Source of the DNA: an uncultured Clostridia bacterium
Lineage (GTDB): Bacteria; Bacillota; Clostridia; Christensenellales; Borkfalkiaceae
Length of the DNA: 64,000 bases
Direction: 5' to 3'
Assembly: GCA_934271265.1 (NCBI GenBank)
Contig: CAKQRE010000042.1
Span: 1 to 64,000, forward strand
Shown: piece by piece, positions 1-7,511 of the stretch
Numbering within the stretch: position 1 is the first letter of the stretch
Layout of the letters: each line of letters starts with the position of its first letter
The notes under the pieces: generated by a model
Seen by the model: only the letters and a program-made list of their open reading frames with translations
Databases searched by the model: none
What the model was told of the DNA's origin: nothing
Position numbers and translations under genes: made by a program

Positions 1-842
1 CTGCATATAAACGTTTTTTGCATAGGCTTAGCATTCGCCATCACTAATTACCTTAAAGGCTTCTTTTCCGCCCTTTTCCCCGATTTCTCTATTGATGTAC
101 GGAAAGTACTATCGATTTCGAAATCGGAGAAAATCATCGGAAAATAAGCTCTTTAAGGCGTAAAGCGTTTTTACGGATGAAAAATCGCGTTTTGACAAGG
201 CAAACGCTCAAAATAATACTCTTCCGTATATTGCCGAGCGAGCCGAGAGAAAAGCGAAATTCACCAAGCCTTAAAGCCGTCTTTTTTGCCCGTTGCGGCA
301 AATCTTTGCTTGAAGTACGGAAAAGTACGTCTGCGCAAACCTTTACCACAACTGTCTGAAAAATACGGCTTTAAGGTGCATAGCATTTTAACGGCGATAA
401 ATTCAGGAAAATCGAGGCAAACGAGCGAAGTCATGCTTAGCTGTATTACAAGCGAGTTTAACAAAGATTTTACGAATTTTGCGCCGTTAAAACTTGATGA
501 TGTTCGCTTTTCTCTCGGCTAACACAGTCATAAACCGATTTTTCGCCGTAAAAATAGTTAGTGATGGCGAATGCTAAGCCTACGCTCACGGCTTATACTG
601 CCCAAGTATTAACCCGTTCACGTGCCTTGTCTTAGCCTAAAAATCCGCCGTCAGACTTGCCCGCAACCAAAACGCCGATATTTTCGATGATTTTTGGTAA
701 AGGCGAGCGCAGACGTACTTGAAGTACTTCAAACGAGAATTTGCCGAAAAGCGCGGAAATAGCGGAGTTTTGGCAAGGCTCGTATTACTCTTGCCCGGCA
801 TAGAGGGGAATAAAAAATTTTTAAGAAAGTTGTCAAAATCGC
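1..842. repeat. Non-coding repeat-rich region with 25-bp terminal inverted repeats
   Basis: No convincing gene is present; the short open frames here have no ribosome site and no recognisable domain. A perfect 25-bp inverted repeat (TAGGCTTAGCATTCGCCATC...) lies at 23-47 and, reversed, at 558-582, bounding about 560 bp. Inside and beside it is a second family: the stretch 296-347 reappears in opposite orientation at 696-746, each containing a small palindrome of the GTACTT...AAGTAC type. A partial copy of a GGCAAG...CTTGCC hairpin repeat that recurs elsewhere in the window is at 772-802. The arrangement resembles a non-autonomous, MITE-like or REP-like element cluster; this is inference, since no transposase is visible and the left flank is cut by the window edge. 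Confidence 0.6.
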
Positions 843-871
843 TTGACAAAGAAGCGAGGAAGATTTATAAT
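843..871 (+). promoter_or_regulatory. Sigma-A promoter of the heat-shock operon
   Basis: A perfect TTGACA (843-848) and a perfect TATAAT (866-871) are separated by exactly 17 bp. The CIRCE operator begins 9 bp downstream, so repressor bound there would cover the transcription start. Confidence 0.9.
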
Positions 872-880
872 GTACGCGAG

Positions 881-907
881 TTAGCAATTAGAACTACTGA
901 GTGCTAA
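881..907. promoter_or_regulatory. CIRCE operator (HrcA binding site)
   Basis: The sequence reads TTAGCAATT-N9-GAGTGCTAA. The right arm is a perfect CIRCE half-site; the left arm departs from TTAGCACTC at two positions. It sits between the promoter and hrcA, the usual place for autoregulation of the hrcA-grpE-dnaK-dnaJ operon. No second CIRCE was seen before dnaK. Confidence 0.9.
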
Positions 908-933
908 CATTCTTACTAAAGGAGTGCCAACAG

Positions 934-1959
934 ATGGAGCTTTCGAGCAGAAAGAAAAAGATCCTGCAATATGTGGTTGACGATTATATCGAAACCGCCG
1001 TTCCGGTTTCTTCGAAAAGTCTGACCGAAAAGTATATGCACGACGTCAGTTCGGCAACGGTAAGAAACGAATTGTCGGCTCTGGAAGAACTCGGATATCT
1101 GACGCAGCTGCACACTTCGTCGGGAAGAATACCTTCTCCCGAAGCGTACAAACTGTATGTGAGCGATCTGATGGTCAAAGAAAAATTGACCGACAAAGAA
1201 CTCGATTATATCAAGAGGATCTTCCTGGAAAAGGCAGACAATCTGGAAGACGTTATCAGAAGCACGACGAAGATCATCAGCGATCTTACTTCTTATACGT
1301 CCGTCGGTATGGCGGGGCACAACGTGAAGGAGAAGATCGAGAGCGTTAAGTTTTTCCGTTTCAAACCGGAATCGGCGCTTGTGCTGATCGTTACGGAAAG
1401 AAGGCTTCTGAAAGACAATTTCATCGATCTTCCCGAAACGATGACGGACGAACAGCTTCGGGATGCCGAAAAGGTACTCGACAATATGTGCCGCGGCAAA
1501 ACGTTCGAAGAAGTCTGTCAGCTGAAGCCCGAACTCGAAGATAACTTCCTCGGGTATAAAAATATTTTCGTTAACGTGATCGAAGCGCTGAAAACTTATT
1601 TTTCGGCGGGCGAAGACGACGTTGCGATCGAAGGCGAAGGAAAGATCCTCGATCATCCCGAATACGCAGACATCGGTAAGATCAAAAATTTCTTATCCGT
1701 CGTTACGAGCAAAGACAAGGTGATGAACCTTCTTTCGGAGAACGGACAGGGGATCAAGATCAACGTGAAGATCGGCGCGGACGGATACGACGAGATCCCG
1801 GACGATTGTTCGCTGGTCACGGCGACTTACACCGTGGGCGGAACAAAGATAGGAACGTACGGCGTGATCGGACCGACCCGCATGGACTATCAGAAAGTCG
1901 TTGCGGTGCTGGAAAACGTCGGCAGGATTCTTGAAAGCGTTCTATCGACGAAAAGGTAG
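934..1959 (+). CDS. hrcA: Heat-inducible transcription repressor HrcA
   Basis: HrcA represses class I heat-shock genes by binding CIRCE and depends on GroEL for its active fold. The 341-residue product has the usual length. The N-terminal winged helix covers roughly residues 1-70, including the stretch around SSATVRNELSALEELGYL and the conserved HTSSGRIPS loop; the GAF-like and dimerisation regions follow. The start at 934 is chosen over the in-frame GTG at 901 because AAAGGAG (918-924) is well spaced before ATG 934 and 901 lies inside CIRCE. First gene of the heat-shock operon, with grpE 5 bp after its stop. Autoregulation through the operator just upstream is expected. Confidence 0.96.
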   Translation: MELSSRKKKILQYVVDDYIETAVPVSSKSLTEKYMHDVSSATVRNELSALEELGYLTQLHTSSGRIPSPEAYKLYVSDLMVKEKLTDKELDYIKRIFLEKADNLEDVIRSTTKIISDLTSYTSVGMAGHNVKEKIESVKFFRFKPESALVLIVTERRLLKDNFIDLPETMTDEQLRDAEKVLDNMCRGKTFEEVCQLKPELEDNFLGYKNIFVNVIEALKTYFSAGEDDVAIEGEGKILDHPEYADIGKIKNFLSVVTSKDKVMNLLSENGQGIKINVKIGADGYDEIPDDCSLVTATYTVGGTKIGTYGVIGPTRMDYQKVVAVLENVGRILESVLSTKR

Positions 1960-1964
1960 ATAAA

Positions 1965-2627
1965 ATGTCAAAAAACAAACATAAACATAACAATGTACAG
2001 CAGAAAGGAAAGGACATGACCGAAGAACAGAAACAAAACGTAACCGAAGAAGAACTTCCCGAAACGGAACCCGAAACGGCGGAAGAGCAGACCGAAAAAA
2101 CGGAAAGCGAAAACGACGTGGATCAGATGACCGAAAAGGAAGCGAAAGAAAAGCTTCGCGGTTATATCGCGGACAATGCGGCTTTGGAAGAATCCCTTCT
2201 GAAAATGCAGGAAAAAGCGGAAGAAGCGCACAACGATTATCTCCGTGCGAGAGCCGATTGCGAAAACGTAAGAAAGCGCAAGGCGGAAGAGATCCGCGGG
2301 GCGTACGACGACGGAAGAACGGAAGTTATCACGAAGATCCTTCCCATCGGAGACAGCCTTGACTGGGCGCTTACGATGCCCCTCGACGAAAAAACGAAAG
2401 AGGGTATCGAAAAACTTCTGAAAAAATATCACGAAACGCTCGAATCTCTCGGCGTGAAAGAATTCTCTCCCGAAGAGGGCAGCGAATTCGATCCGAAAAC
2501 CGCCGCGGCAGTCATGCAGGTGGACGGCGAGAAAGAGGAAAGCGGAAAAATCAGGCAGGTATTCGGCAGAGGATACAAGCTGGGCGAGAAAGTCATCCGG
2601 TACGCACAGGTATCGGTTGTCAGATAA
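1965..2627 (+). CDS. grpE: Nucleotide exchange factor GrpE
   Basis: GrpE releases ADP from DnaK and so drives the chaperone cycle. The 220-residue product starts with a long Lys/Glu-rich segment (about residues 1-60), continues as a coiled coil with the family core around DYLRARADCENVRKRKAEE, and ends with the beta domain containing the G(R)GY motif near VFGRGYKLGEKVIR. A second candidate start at 2016 (product 203 residues) has a good upstream GAAAGG/AAAGG; 1965 is preceded by AAGG at about 8 bp and is 5 bp after hrcA, so both are possible. Part of the hrcA-grpE-dnaK-dnaJ operon, 41 bp before dnaK. Confidence 0.93.
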   Translation: MSKNKHKHNNVQQKGKDMTEEQKQNVTEEELPETEPETAEEQTEKTESENDVDQMTEKEAKEKLRGYIADNAALEESLLKMQEKAEEAHNDYLRARADCENVRKRKAEEIRGAYDDGRTEVITKILPIGDSLDWALTMPLDEKTKEGIEKLLKKYHETLESLGVKEFSPEEGSEFDPKTAAAVMQVDGEKEESGKIRQVFGRGYKLGEKVIRYAQVSVVR

Positions 2628-2668
2628 ATTTTTAAATTTAAAAATACGTATAAAGTGAGGTATATATT

Positions 2669-4477
2669 ATGAGTAAAGTTATCGGTATCGATTTAGGAAC
2701 CACCAATTCTTGTGTTGCGGTTATGGAAGGCGGCGAACCCGTCGTTATCACCAATGCGGAAGGCGCGAGAACCACTCCGTCCGTCGTCGGTTTCCAGAAA
2801 GACGGCGAAAGACTTGTCGGACAGGTCGCAAAACGTCAGGCGGTCGCGAACAGCGACAGAACGGTGATCTCCATCAAGAGACACATGGGCAGCGATTATA
2901 AAGTTACGATCGACGGAAAATCTTATTCCCCGCAGGAAATTTCCGCAATGATCCTTTCCAAATTAAAGAAAGACGCCGAAGCATATCTCGGCGAACCGGT
3001 GAAAGACGCGGTTATCACTTGCCCCGCTTACTTTACGGACAGCCAGCGTCAGGCAACGAAAGACGCAGGTAAGATCGCGGGATTAAACGTTCTTCGTATC
3101 ATCAACGAACCTACGGCGGCGGCGCTTGCTTACGGGCTCGATAAAGATAAATCTTCTCACAAAGTCATGATCTACGACTTAGGCGGCGGCACGTTCGATG
3201 TCTCCATCCTCGATATCGGCGACGGCGTGTTCGAAGTTCTTGCCACGAACGGTAACTGCATGCTCGGCGGCGACGATTTCGATAAGGCGATCATGGATTG
3301 GGTGGTTGCGGACTTCAAGTCGAAAGAAGGTATCGACCTTTCGAACGACAAGATGGCAATGCAGAGAATCAAGGAAGCTGCGGAAAAGGCGAAGATCGAA
3401 CTTTCCAGCATGAACTCCACGAATATCAACCTTCCGTTCATCACGGCGGACGCTACGGGACCGAAACACCTCGACGTTACGCTTACCAAAGATAAATTCG
3501 ACACGATGACGGCTAACCTCGTCGAAATGACCAAAGAGCCGATGAGAAAAGCCATGAAGGACGCGGGTCTTAGCTATAACGACATCGCGAAAGTCATTCT
3601 GGTCGGCGGTTCCACGAGAATCCCCGCCGTTGTGGACGCGGTGAGAAAAGAAACGGGTAAAGAACCCTTCAAGGGCATCAACCCCGATGAGTGCGTCGCG
3701 ATCGGCGCGGCGATCCAGGGCGGCGTTCTGACCGGCGAAGTGAAGGACGTTCTTCTTCTCGACGTAACGCCGTTGTCTCTCGGTATCGAAACGCTCGGCG
3801 GCGTGTTCACCAAGCTGATCGACAGAAATACGACGATCCCCGTAAAGAAATCTCAGGTATTCTCCACGGCTGCGGATAACCAGCCCGAAGTTACCATTCA
3901 CGTTCTGCAGGGTGAAAGACAGTTCGCCAAGGACAACAAGACCCTCGGTCAGTTCAACCTCGGCGGTATCGCTCCCGCTCCGCGCGGTATTCCTCAGATC
4001 GAAGTTACCTTCGATATCGATGCAAACGGTATCGTACACGTAACGGCGAAAGATCTCGGTACGCAGAAGGCGGCGGACATCACGATCACTTCTTCCACGA
4101 ATCTTTCCGAAGAAGATATCGATAAAGCTGTGAAAGACGCCGAAAAATACGAAGCCGAAGACAAGAAGAGAAAGGAAGCCGTAGAGAATAAGAACAAGCT
4201 CGACAGCCTGATCTTCCAGGTCGAAAAGACGGTAAGAGACAGCGGCGACAAGTTGACGGAAGAAGACAAAGCCGTTGTGGAAAACGCCGTTAAAGAGGCG
4301 AAGGAAGAACTCGCAAGCGACGATAACGACAGAATCGTGAAAGCGACCGAAAAACTTTCGAACGACGTTCAGGCGATCTTCGCGAAGTTGTACCAGCAGG
4401 CTCAGCAGGGCGCGCAGGCGAACCCGAACGAAGCCGATAACGGCGGCGCGGGCGATACGGAATTCCACCAGAACTGA
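2669..4477 (+). CDS. dnaK: Molecular chaperone DnaK (Hsp70)
   Basis: ATP-dependent Hsp70 chaperone of the cytoplasm, working with DnaJ and GrpE. The 602-residue product begins with the phosphate-loop signature GIDLGTTNSCVAV, has the second signature IYDLGGGTFDVS (about residue 170) and the third VILVGGSTRIPAV (about residue 310), followed by the linker VLLLDVTPLSLGIE and the substrate-binding domain. The lid is followed by a short Gln/Asn/Gly-rich tail. The length matches Gram-positive DnaK, which lacks the 24-residue insert in the ATPase domain found in proteobacterial proteins. GTGAGG precedes the ATG. Expression should follow the CIRCE-controlled operon; no separate promoter is obvious before it. 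Confidence 0.98.
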   Translation: MSKVIGIDLGTTNSCVAVMEGGEPVVITNAEGARTTPSVVGFQKDGERLVGQVAKRQAVANSDRTVISIKRHMGSDYKVTIDGKSYSPQEISAMILSKLKKDAEAYLGEPVKDAVITCPAYFTDSQRQATKDAGKIAGLNVLRIINEPTAAALAYGLDKDKSSHKVMIYDLGGGTFDVSILDIGDGVFEVLATNGNCMLGGDDFDKAIMDWVVADFKSKEGIDLSNDKMAMQRIKEAAEKAKIELSSMNSTNINLPFITADATGPKHLDVTLTKDKFDTMTANLVEMTKEPMRKAMKDAGLSYNDIAKVILVGGSTRIPAVVDAVRKETGKEPFKGINPDECVAIGAAIQGGVLTGEVKDVLLLDVTPLSLGIETLGGVFTKLIDRNTTIPVKKSQVFSTAADNQPEVTIHVLQGERQFAKDNKTLGQFNLGGIAPAPRGIPQIEVTFDIDANGIVHVTAKDLGTQKAADITITSSTNLSEEDIDKAVKDAEKYEAEDKKRKEAVENKNKLDSLIFQVEKTVRDSGDKLTEEDKAVVENAVKEAKEELASDDNDRIVKATEKLSNDVQAIFAKLYQQAQQGAQANPNEADNGGAGDTEFHQN

Positions 4478-4570
4478 TAAGCCGTCCGCGATAAAACAGA
4501 ATTAACGGATCGGAATGCGTCGGGGTTGTCGCAACAGCGACAGCCCCTTCGTCGGTAAAGCGAGGAAACT

Positions 4571-5725
4571 ATGGCAAAAAATTATTATGAGGTTCTCGGC
4601 GTCGATAAAAAGGCGACGCAGGACGAGATCAAATCGGCATACAGAAAACTTGCGCGGCAGTATCACCCGGATCTTCATCCGAACGATGAAGAGTGCGCGA
4701 AAAAATTCAAAGAGATCAACGAGGCGAACGAAGTCCTTTCCGATCCTCAGAAACGTCAGCAATATGATTTCGAGCTGGAAAACCCGGGCAGAAGCGCGGG
4801 CGGTTTCGGAGGGTTCGGCGGTTTCGGCAACGGCTCGTCAACCGGAGGGTTCGGCGGTTTTTCCGATATCTTCAGCGATATTTTCGGACAGTTTTCTGGC
4901 GGGAGAGGCGCGCAGGAACAGGACAGAACGGGCAGCGATATTACGTTGGAAGTAGAGCTTTCCTTCCTTGACGCCGCGCTCGGTTGCTCAAAAGAAATTA
5001 CTTATAACAGAAAAGAACCGTGTCCCGACTGCCGCTCTACGGGCGCGAAAAACGGTACCGCATATAAAACGTGCGAGAAGTGCCACGGGTCGGGTACCAT
5101 TCAGTATGCAAGCGGCAACAGTATTTTCCGTACCATTTCCACCCGCGCGTGCGACGCCTGCGGCGGAAGCGGTAAGATCATTCTCGAAAAATGCCCCACC
5201 TGCGGAGGGAAAGGCTATCAGAGAAAAACGACGAAAGTTAAGCTGGACATTCCCGCAGGGGCGGATACGGGCAGTTACATGAAGAAGCGCGGCTTCGGCG
5301 AGGCTTCCACTTCCGGCGGAGACGCAGGCGATCTGATCGTTGTGTTCAAAGTTCAGCCGCATAAGATCTTCAAGAGAAAGAATTACGACTTATACGTCGA
5401 TCTTCCCATCGATATCAGAACGGCGGTTCTCGGCGGCACGGTAAAGGTGCCCACCTTAAACAGTACCGTTTCTCTTGATATTCTGGAGGGTACGCAGAAC
5501 GGAAAGGTATTTACCGTCCGCGGAAAAGGGATCAACTCCCGTCTCGGTTCGGGCAACCTGTACGTTACCGTTTCCGTGGAAGTTCCCACCAAACTTTCCA
5601 AGGCGCAGAAACAGAGAATGCTCGACTTCGACAGCGATATCGAGATCAAGCAGTACGATAAAATGAAAAAGTACAGCGACGCCGTGCAGTCTTTATACGG
5701 CGATCGCCCCTATCAGAACAAATAA
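4571..5725 (+). CDS. dnaJ: Co-chaperone DnaJ (Hsp40)
   Basis: DnaJ stimulates DnaK ATP hydrolysis and delivers substrates. The 384-residue product has the J domain (residues about 4-70) with the HPD triad in YHPDLHP, a Gly/Phe-rich linker (about 78-120), and a zinc domain with four Cys modules: CPDCRSTG, CEKCHGSG, CDACGGSG and CPTCGGKG. The first module lacks the usual glycine after its second cysteine pair but keeps both cysteines. The C-terminal substrate-binding beta domains follow. GCGAGGAA precedes the ATG. Last gene of the heat-shock operon, 93 bp after dnaK, with a strong terminator downstream. Confidence 0.97.
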   Translation: MAKNYYEVLGVDKKATQDEIKSAYRKLARQYHPDLHPNDEECAKKFKEINEANEVLSDPQKRQQYDFELENPGRSAGGFGGFGGFGNGSSTGGFGGFSDIFSDIFGQFSGGRGAQEQDRTGSDITLEVELSFLDAALGCSKEITYNRKEPCPDCRSTGAKNGTAYKTCEKCHGSGTIQYASGNSIFRTISTRACDACGGSGKIILEKCPTCGGKGYQRKTTKVKLDIPAGADTGSYMKKRGFGEASTSGGDAGDLIVVFKVQPHKIFKRKNYDLYVDLPIDIRTAVLGGTVKVPTLNSTVSLDILEGTQNGKVFTVRGKGINSRLGSGNLYVTVSVEVPTKLSKAQKQRMLDFDSDIEIKQYDKMKKYSDAVQSLYGDRPYQNK

Positions 5726-5778
5726 AAGCGGGCTTCGGCATCTGTCGGTAACGGCGAATGCCGTGCTTGCGGGCATAG

Positions 5779-5810
5779 AAAAAAACGAAGAGAATTCTTC
5801 GTTTTTTTCG
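5779..5810. terminator. Bidirectional terminator between dnaJ and a convergent gene
   Basis: The stem AAAAACGAAGA / TCTTCGTTTTT with a four-base loop is flanked by an A run on the left and a T run on the right, so it can end the heat-shock operon on the plus strand and the minus-strand gene that stops at 5814. Confidence 0.85.
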
Positions 5811-5813
5811 TTG

Positions 5814-6254
5814 TTATAAAAGTTTTTTCAGACGGTCTTCGTAGCCTTCTTCCAGCTCTTTCAGTTCTTCCGCAAAGGCGCGGACTTCGTCGGAAAGATC
5901 TTTTCCGTTTCCGTTCAGCAGCTCGGTCAGCTCCGTAATGCCGTTTACCGTACCTTTTATCATCATTTCCGCGATGTGCGAGCGAGAATCGTCCGCCATA
6001 ACGTTCATTTTCACGCTTGCTTTCATTACCGTTTTCTGCATGAACCCGATCTCTTTCGCTTCTATGTCGTTTTCGCGCAGATAAGAGCTTAGTTTTCCTA
6101 CGTATTTCTCGTAGCCGTCGTATTCTTCGATAAGTTCCCGTCGCATTTTTTCGTCATCCGTTTCCTTCATGACGTCGGAAATGGATTGCAGTGCGATATG
6201 GGCGTTTTTATAGAGAGAAATCAGAACTTCTTTGCTTAAATTGTTAACTTCCAT
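5814..6254 (-). CDS. Small all-helical protein of unknown function
   Basis: I do not recognise this 146-residue protein with confidence. It is predicted helical throughout, Glu/Lys-rich, without signal peptide, membrane segment or cysteines. The layout (an N-terminal LSKEVLISLYKNAHIALQSI helix, a stretch with repeated acidic residues, and a C-terminal EELKELEEGYEDRLKKLL helix) recalls four-helix DUF2383/ferritin-like bundles, but the metal-ligand spacing is not obvious. The start at 6254 is set by AAAGGAG upstream on the minus strand; the open frame continues upstream without a ribosome site. Single-gene unit between the dnaJ terminator and the divergent rplU promoter. Confidence 0.75.
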   Translation of the reverse strand: MEVNNLSKEVLISLYKNAHIALQSISDVMKETDDEKMRRELIEEYDGYEKYVGKLSSYLRENDIEAKEIGFMQKTVMKASVKMNVMADDSRSHIAEMMIKGTVNGITELTELLNGNGKDLSDEVRAFAEELKELEEGYEDRLKKLL

Positions 6255-6363
6255 TTTTTTCTCCTTTCCCGGAAAGTATGTCGCGATAGGGATAAAATAT
6301 GCCGCTTTCCTCGAGATTTTCCTTTCTTTCTCCCTTTTTGTTCTTTGTGAACCGCAAATTCGT

Positions 6364-6392
6364 TTGACAAGCGACGAAAATAAGTGTATAAT
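6364..6392 (+). promoter_or_regulatory. Sigma-A promoter of rplU-rpmA
   Basis: TTGACA (6364-6369) and TATAAT (6387-6392) with a 17-bp spacer. Transcription from here would carry a leader of about 165 nt before rplU. Confidence 0.85.
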
Positions 6393-6398
6393 TATTAA

Positions 6399-6563
6399 GA
6401 ACCGCTCGGGAAGGGCAACCAAGCAGACGTAACCGTAAAATTTTATGCGGCAAATGTCGTCTCGCCTCGTGAAGCCGCGCTTCCGCGTTCGGCGATGTCT
6501 TCGTTTTGTTGCGGAGGAATCGGCGCGTCCCGGCGAGATTAGACTTAAGGAGGTCTATTTTTC
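6399..6563 (+). promoter_or_regulatory. Structured rplU leader, candidate ribosomal protein L21 leader
   Basis: A leader of about 165 nt without a gene lies between the promoter and rplU. It is rich in complementary G/C segments. At its 3' end TAGAC (6540-6544) can pair with GTCTA (6553-6557), placing the AAGGAGG ribosome site in the loop. Bacillota L21 operons commonly carry an autoregulatory L21 leader here. Assignment to that family rests on position and length, not on a covariance search. Confidence 0.45.
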
Positions 6564-6872
6564 ATGTACGCCATTATCGAAAACGGCAGCAAGCAGTACA
6601 AAGCGGCGGTAAACGACGTTCTTACGCTTGAAAAACTCGACGTCGAAGTGGGAGCGAAGGTTGAATTCAACGTTCTTCTCGTGTCCGACGAAAACGGGAT
6701 CAAAACGGCGAAAGACGTTGCGGGCTACAAAGCAGTAGCGGAAGTTACCGAACAGTACAAGGCAAAGAAGGTTATCGTCTTCAAGTACAAAGCGAAGAAG
6801 AACGAGAGAAAGAAGCAGGGTCACAGACAGCCTTACACGAGAGTGAAGATTGTCGAGATCGCCGCGAAGTAA
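6564..6872 (+). CDS. rplU: 50S ribosomal protein L21
   Basis: Structural protein of the large ribosomal subunit that binds 23S rRNA. The 102-residue product has normal length and the family signature MYAIIENGSKQYK at the start and the conserved basic C-terminal region with KKNERKKQGHRQPYTRVKI. TTAAGGAGG precedes the start. It is followed by rpmA after only 19 bp; the small cysteine protease gene (prp/ysxB) that usually sits between these two in Bacillota is missing here. Confidence 0.97.
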   Translation: MYAIIENGSKQYKAAVNDVLTLEKLDVEVGAKVEFNVLLVSDENGIKTAKDVAGYKAVAEVTEQYKAKKVIVFKYKAKKNERKKQGHRQPYTRVKIVEIAAK

Positions 6873-6891
6873 TCGTGAGGAGGGCTTAATA

Positions 6892-7167
6892 ATGTTATTG
6901 ATCAGTTTATTCGCACATAAGAAAGGTGTCGGTAGTACCAGAAACGGTCGTGACAGCAAGGCAAAACGTCTCGGCGCTAAGCGTTCGGACGGACAGTCGG
7001 TTCTTGCGGGCAACATCCTTGTGAGACAGAGAGGCACGAAATTCCATCCCGGTAACAACGTCGGTATCGGAAGCGACGATACGTTGTACGCATTGATCGA
7101 CGGCGTCGTTAAATTCGAAAGACTCGGCAGAGATAAAAAGCAGGTCAGCGTTTACGCTGCCGAATAA
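6892..7167 (+). CDS. rpmA: 50S ribosomal protein L27
   Basis: Large-subunit protein whose N-terminus reaches the peptidyl transferase centre. The 91-residue product begins MLLISLFAHKKGVGST: a short N-terminal extension ending in LFA before HKKG. In many Bacillota such an extension (consensus near LQ-F/L-FA) is removed by the protease Prp. The mature part GRDSKAKRLGAKRSDGQ and RQRGTKFHPG is typical. The start at 6892 follows GAGGAGGG; an earlier in-frame start at 6850 overlaps rplU and has no ribosome site. Because prp is not in the operon, the processing enzyme must be encoded elsewhere if cleavage occurs. Confidence 0.96.
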   Translation: MLLISLFAHKKGVGSTRNGRDSKAKRLGAKRSDGQSVLAGNILVRQRGTKFHPGNNVGIGSDDTLYALIDGVVKFERLGRDKKQVSVYAAE

Positions 7168-7185
7168 TTCTTTGGCTTAAAACAA

Positions 7186-7215
7186 AGGGCGATCTTGCAA
7201 AAGATCGCTCTTTTT
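7186..7215 (+). terminator. Terminator of rplU-rpmA
   Basis: An 11-bp stem of the form AGGGCGATCTT / AAGATCGCTCT with a four-base loop is followed by TTTTT. Confidence 0.92.
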
Positions 7216-7428
7216 CGTTGCCGGAACGGGCAAATTTCAAGATTTTACTTCCTTTTGTGAAAAATTAAAATAAAACGACACTGAAAACGAAAACGTTTGC
7301 GGAAAAACCGGAGCATAAGGCATTTGCCCAACTTAAAATATGAATTGCCTAAAATTACAATAATTTGGGCGAATGAGTGTTTTCGCCAAAAACAGACTAA
7401 AAATCTACAGTTCATAGCCGCAAAACTC

Positions 7429-7457
7429 TTGATTTTTTGTCTTTGACAGGGTATAAT
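7429..7457 (+). promoter_or_regulatory. Promoter of the DUF4143 ATPase gene
   Basis: TTGATT (7429-7434) and TATAAT (7452-7457) with a 17-bp spacer. A TTGACA at 7443 is too close to the -10 to be the partner. Confidence 0.7.
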
Positions 7458-7511
7458 AGAATAGAAAAATGCCCCAAGGGGCAAAAATCTATTTCAGAAA
7501 GGCGTAAACGA

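Noticed and set aside
134..522. Short open frames in the 5' repeat region
   Set aside because: They read through inverted repeats, have no ribosome site and encode no known domain.
916..1656. 246-codon open frame antisense to hrcA
   Set aside because: Shadow frame of a certain gene; no start signal and no recognisable motif.
3179..4468. 429-codon open frame antisense to dnaK
   Set aside because: Produced by the codon bias of dnaK on the other strand; low-complexity Arg/Phe-rich product with no ribosome site or domain.
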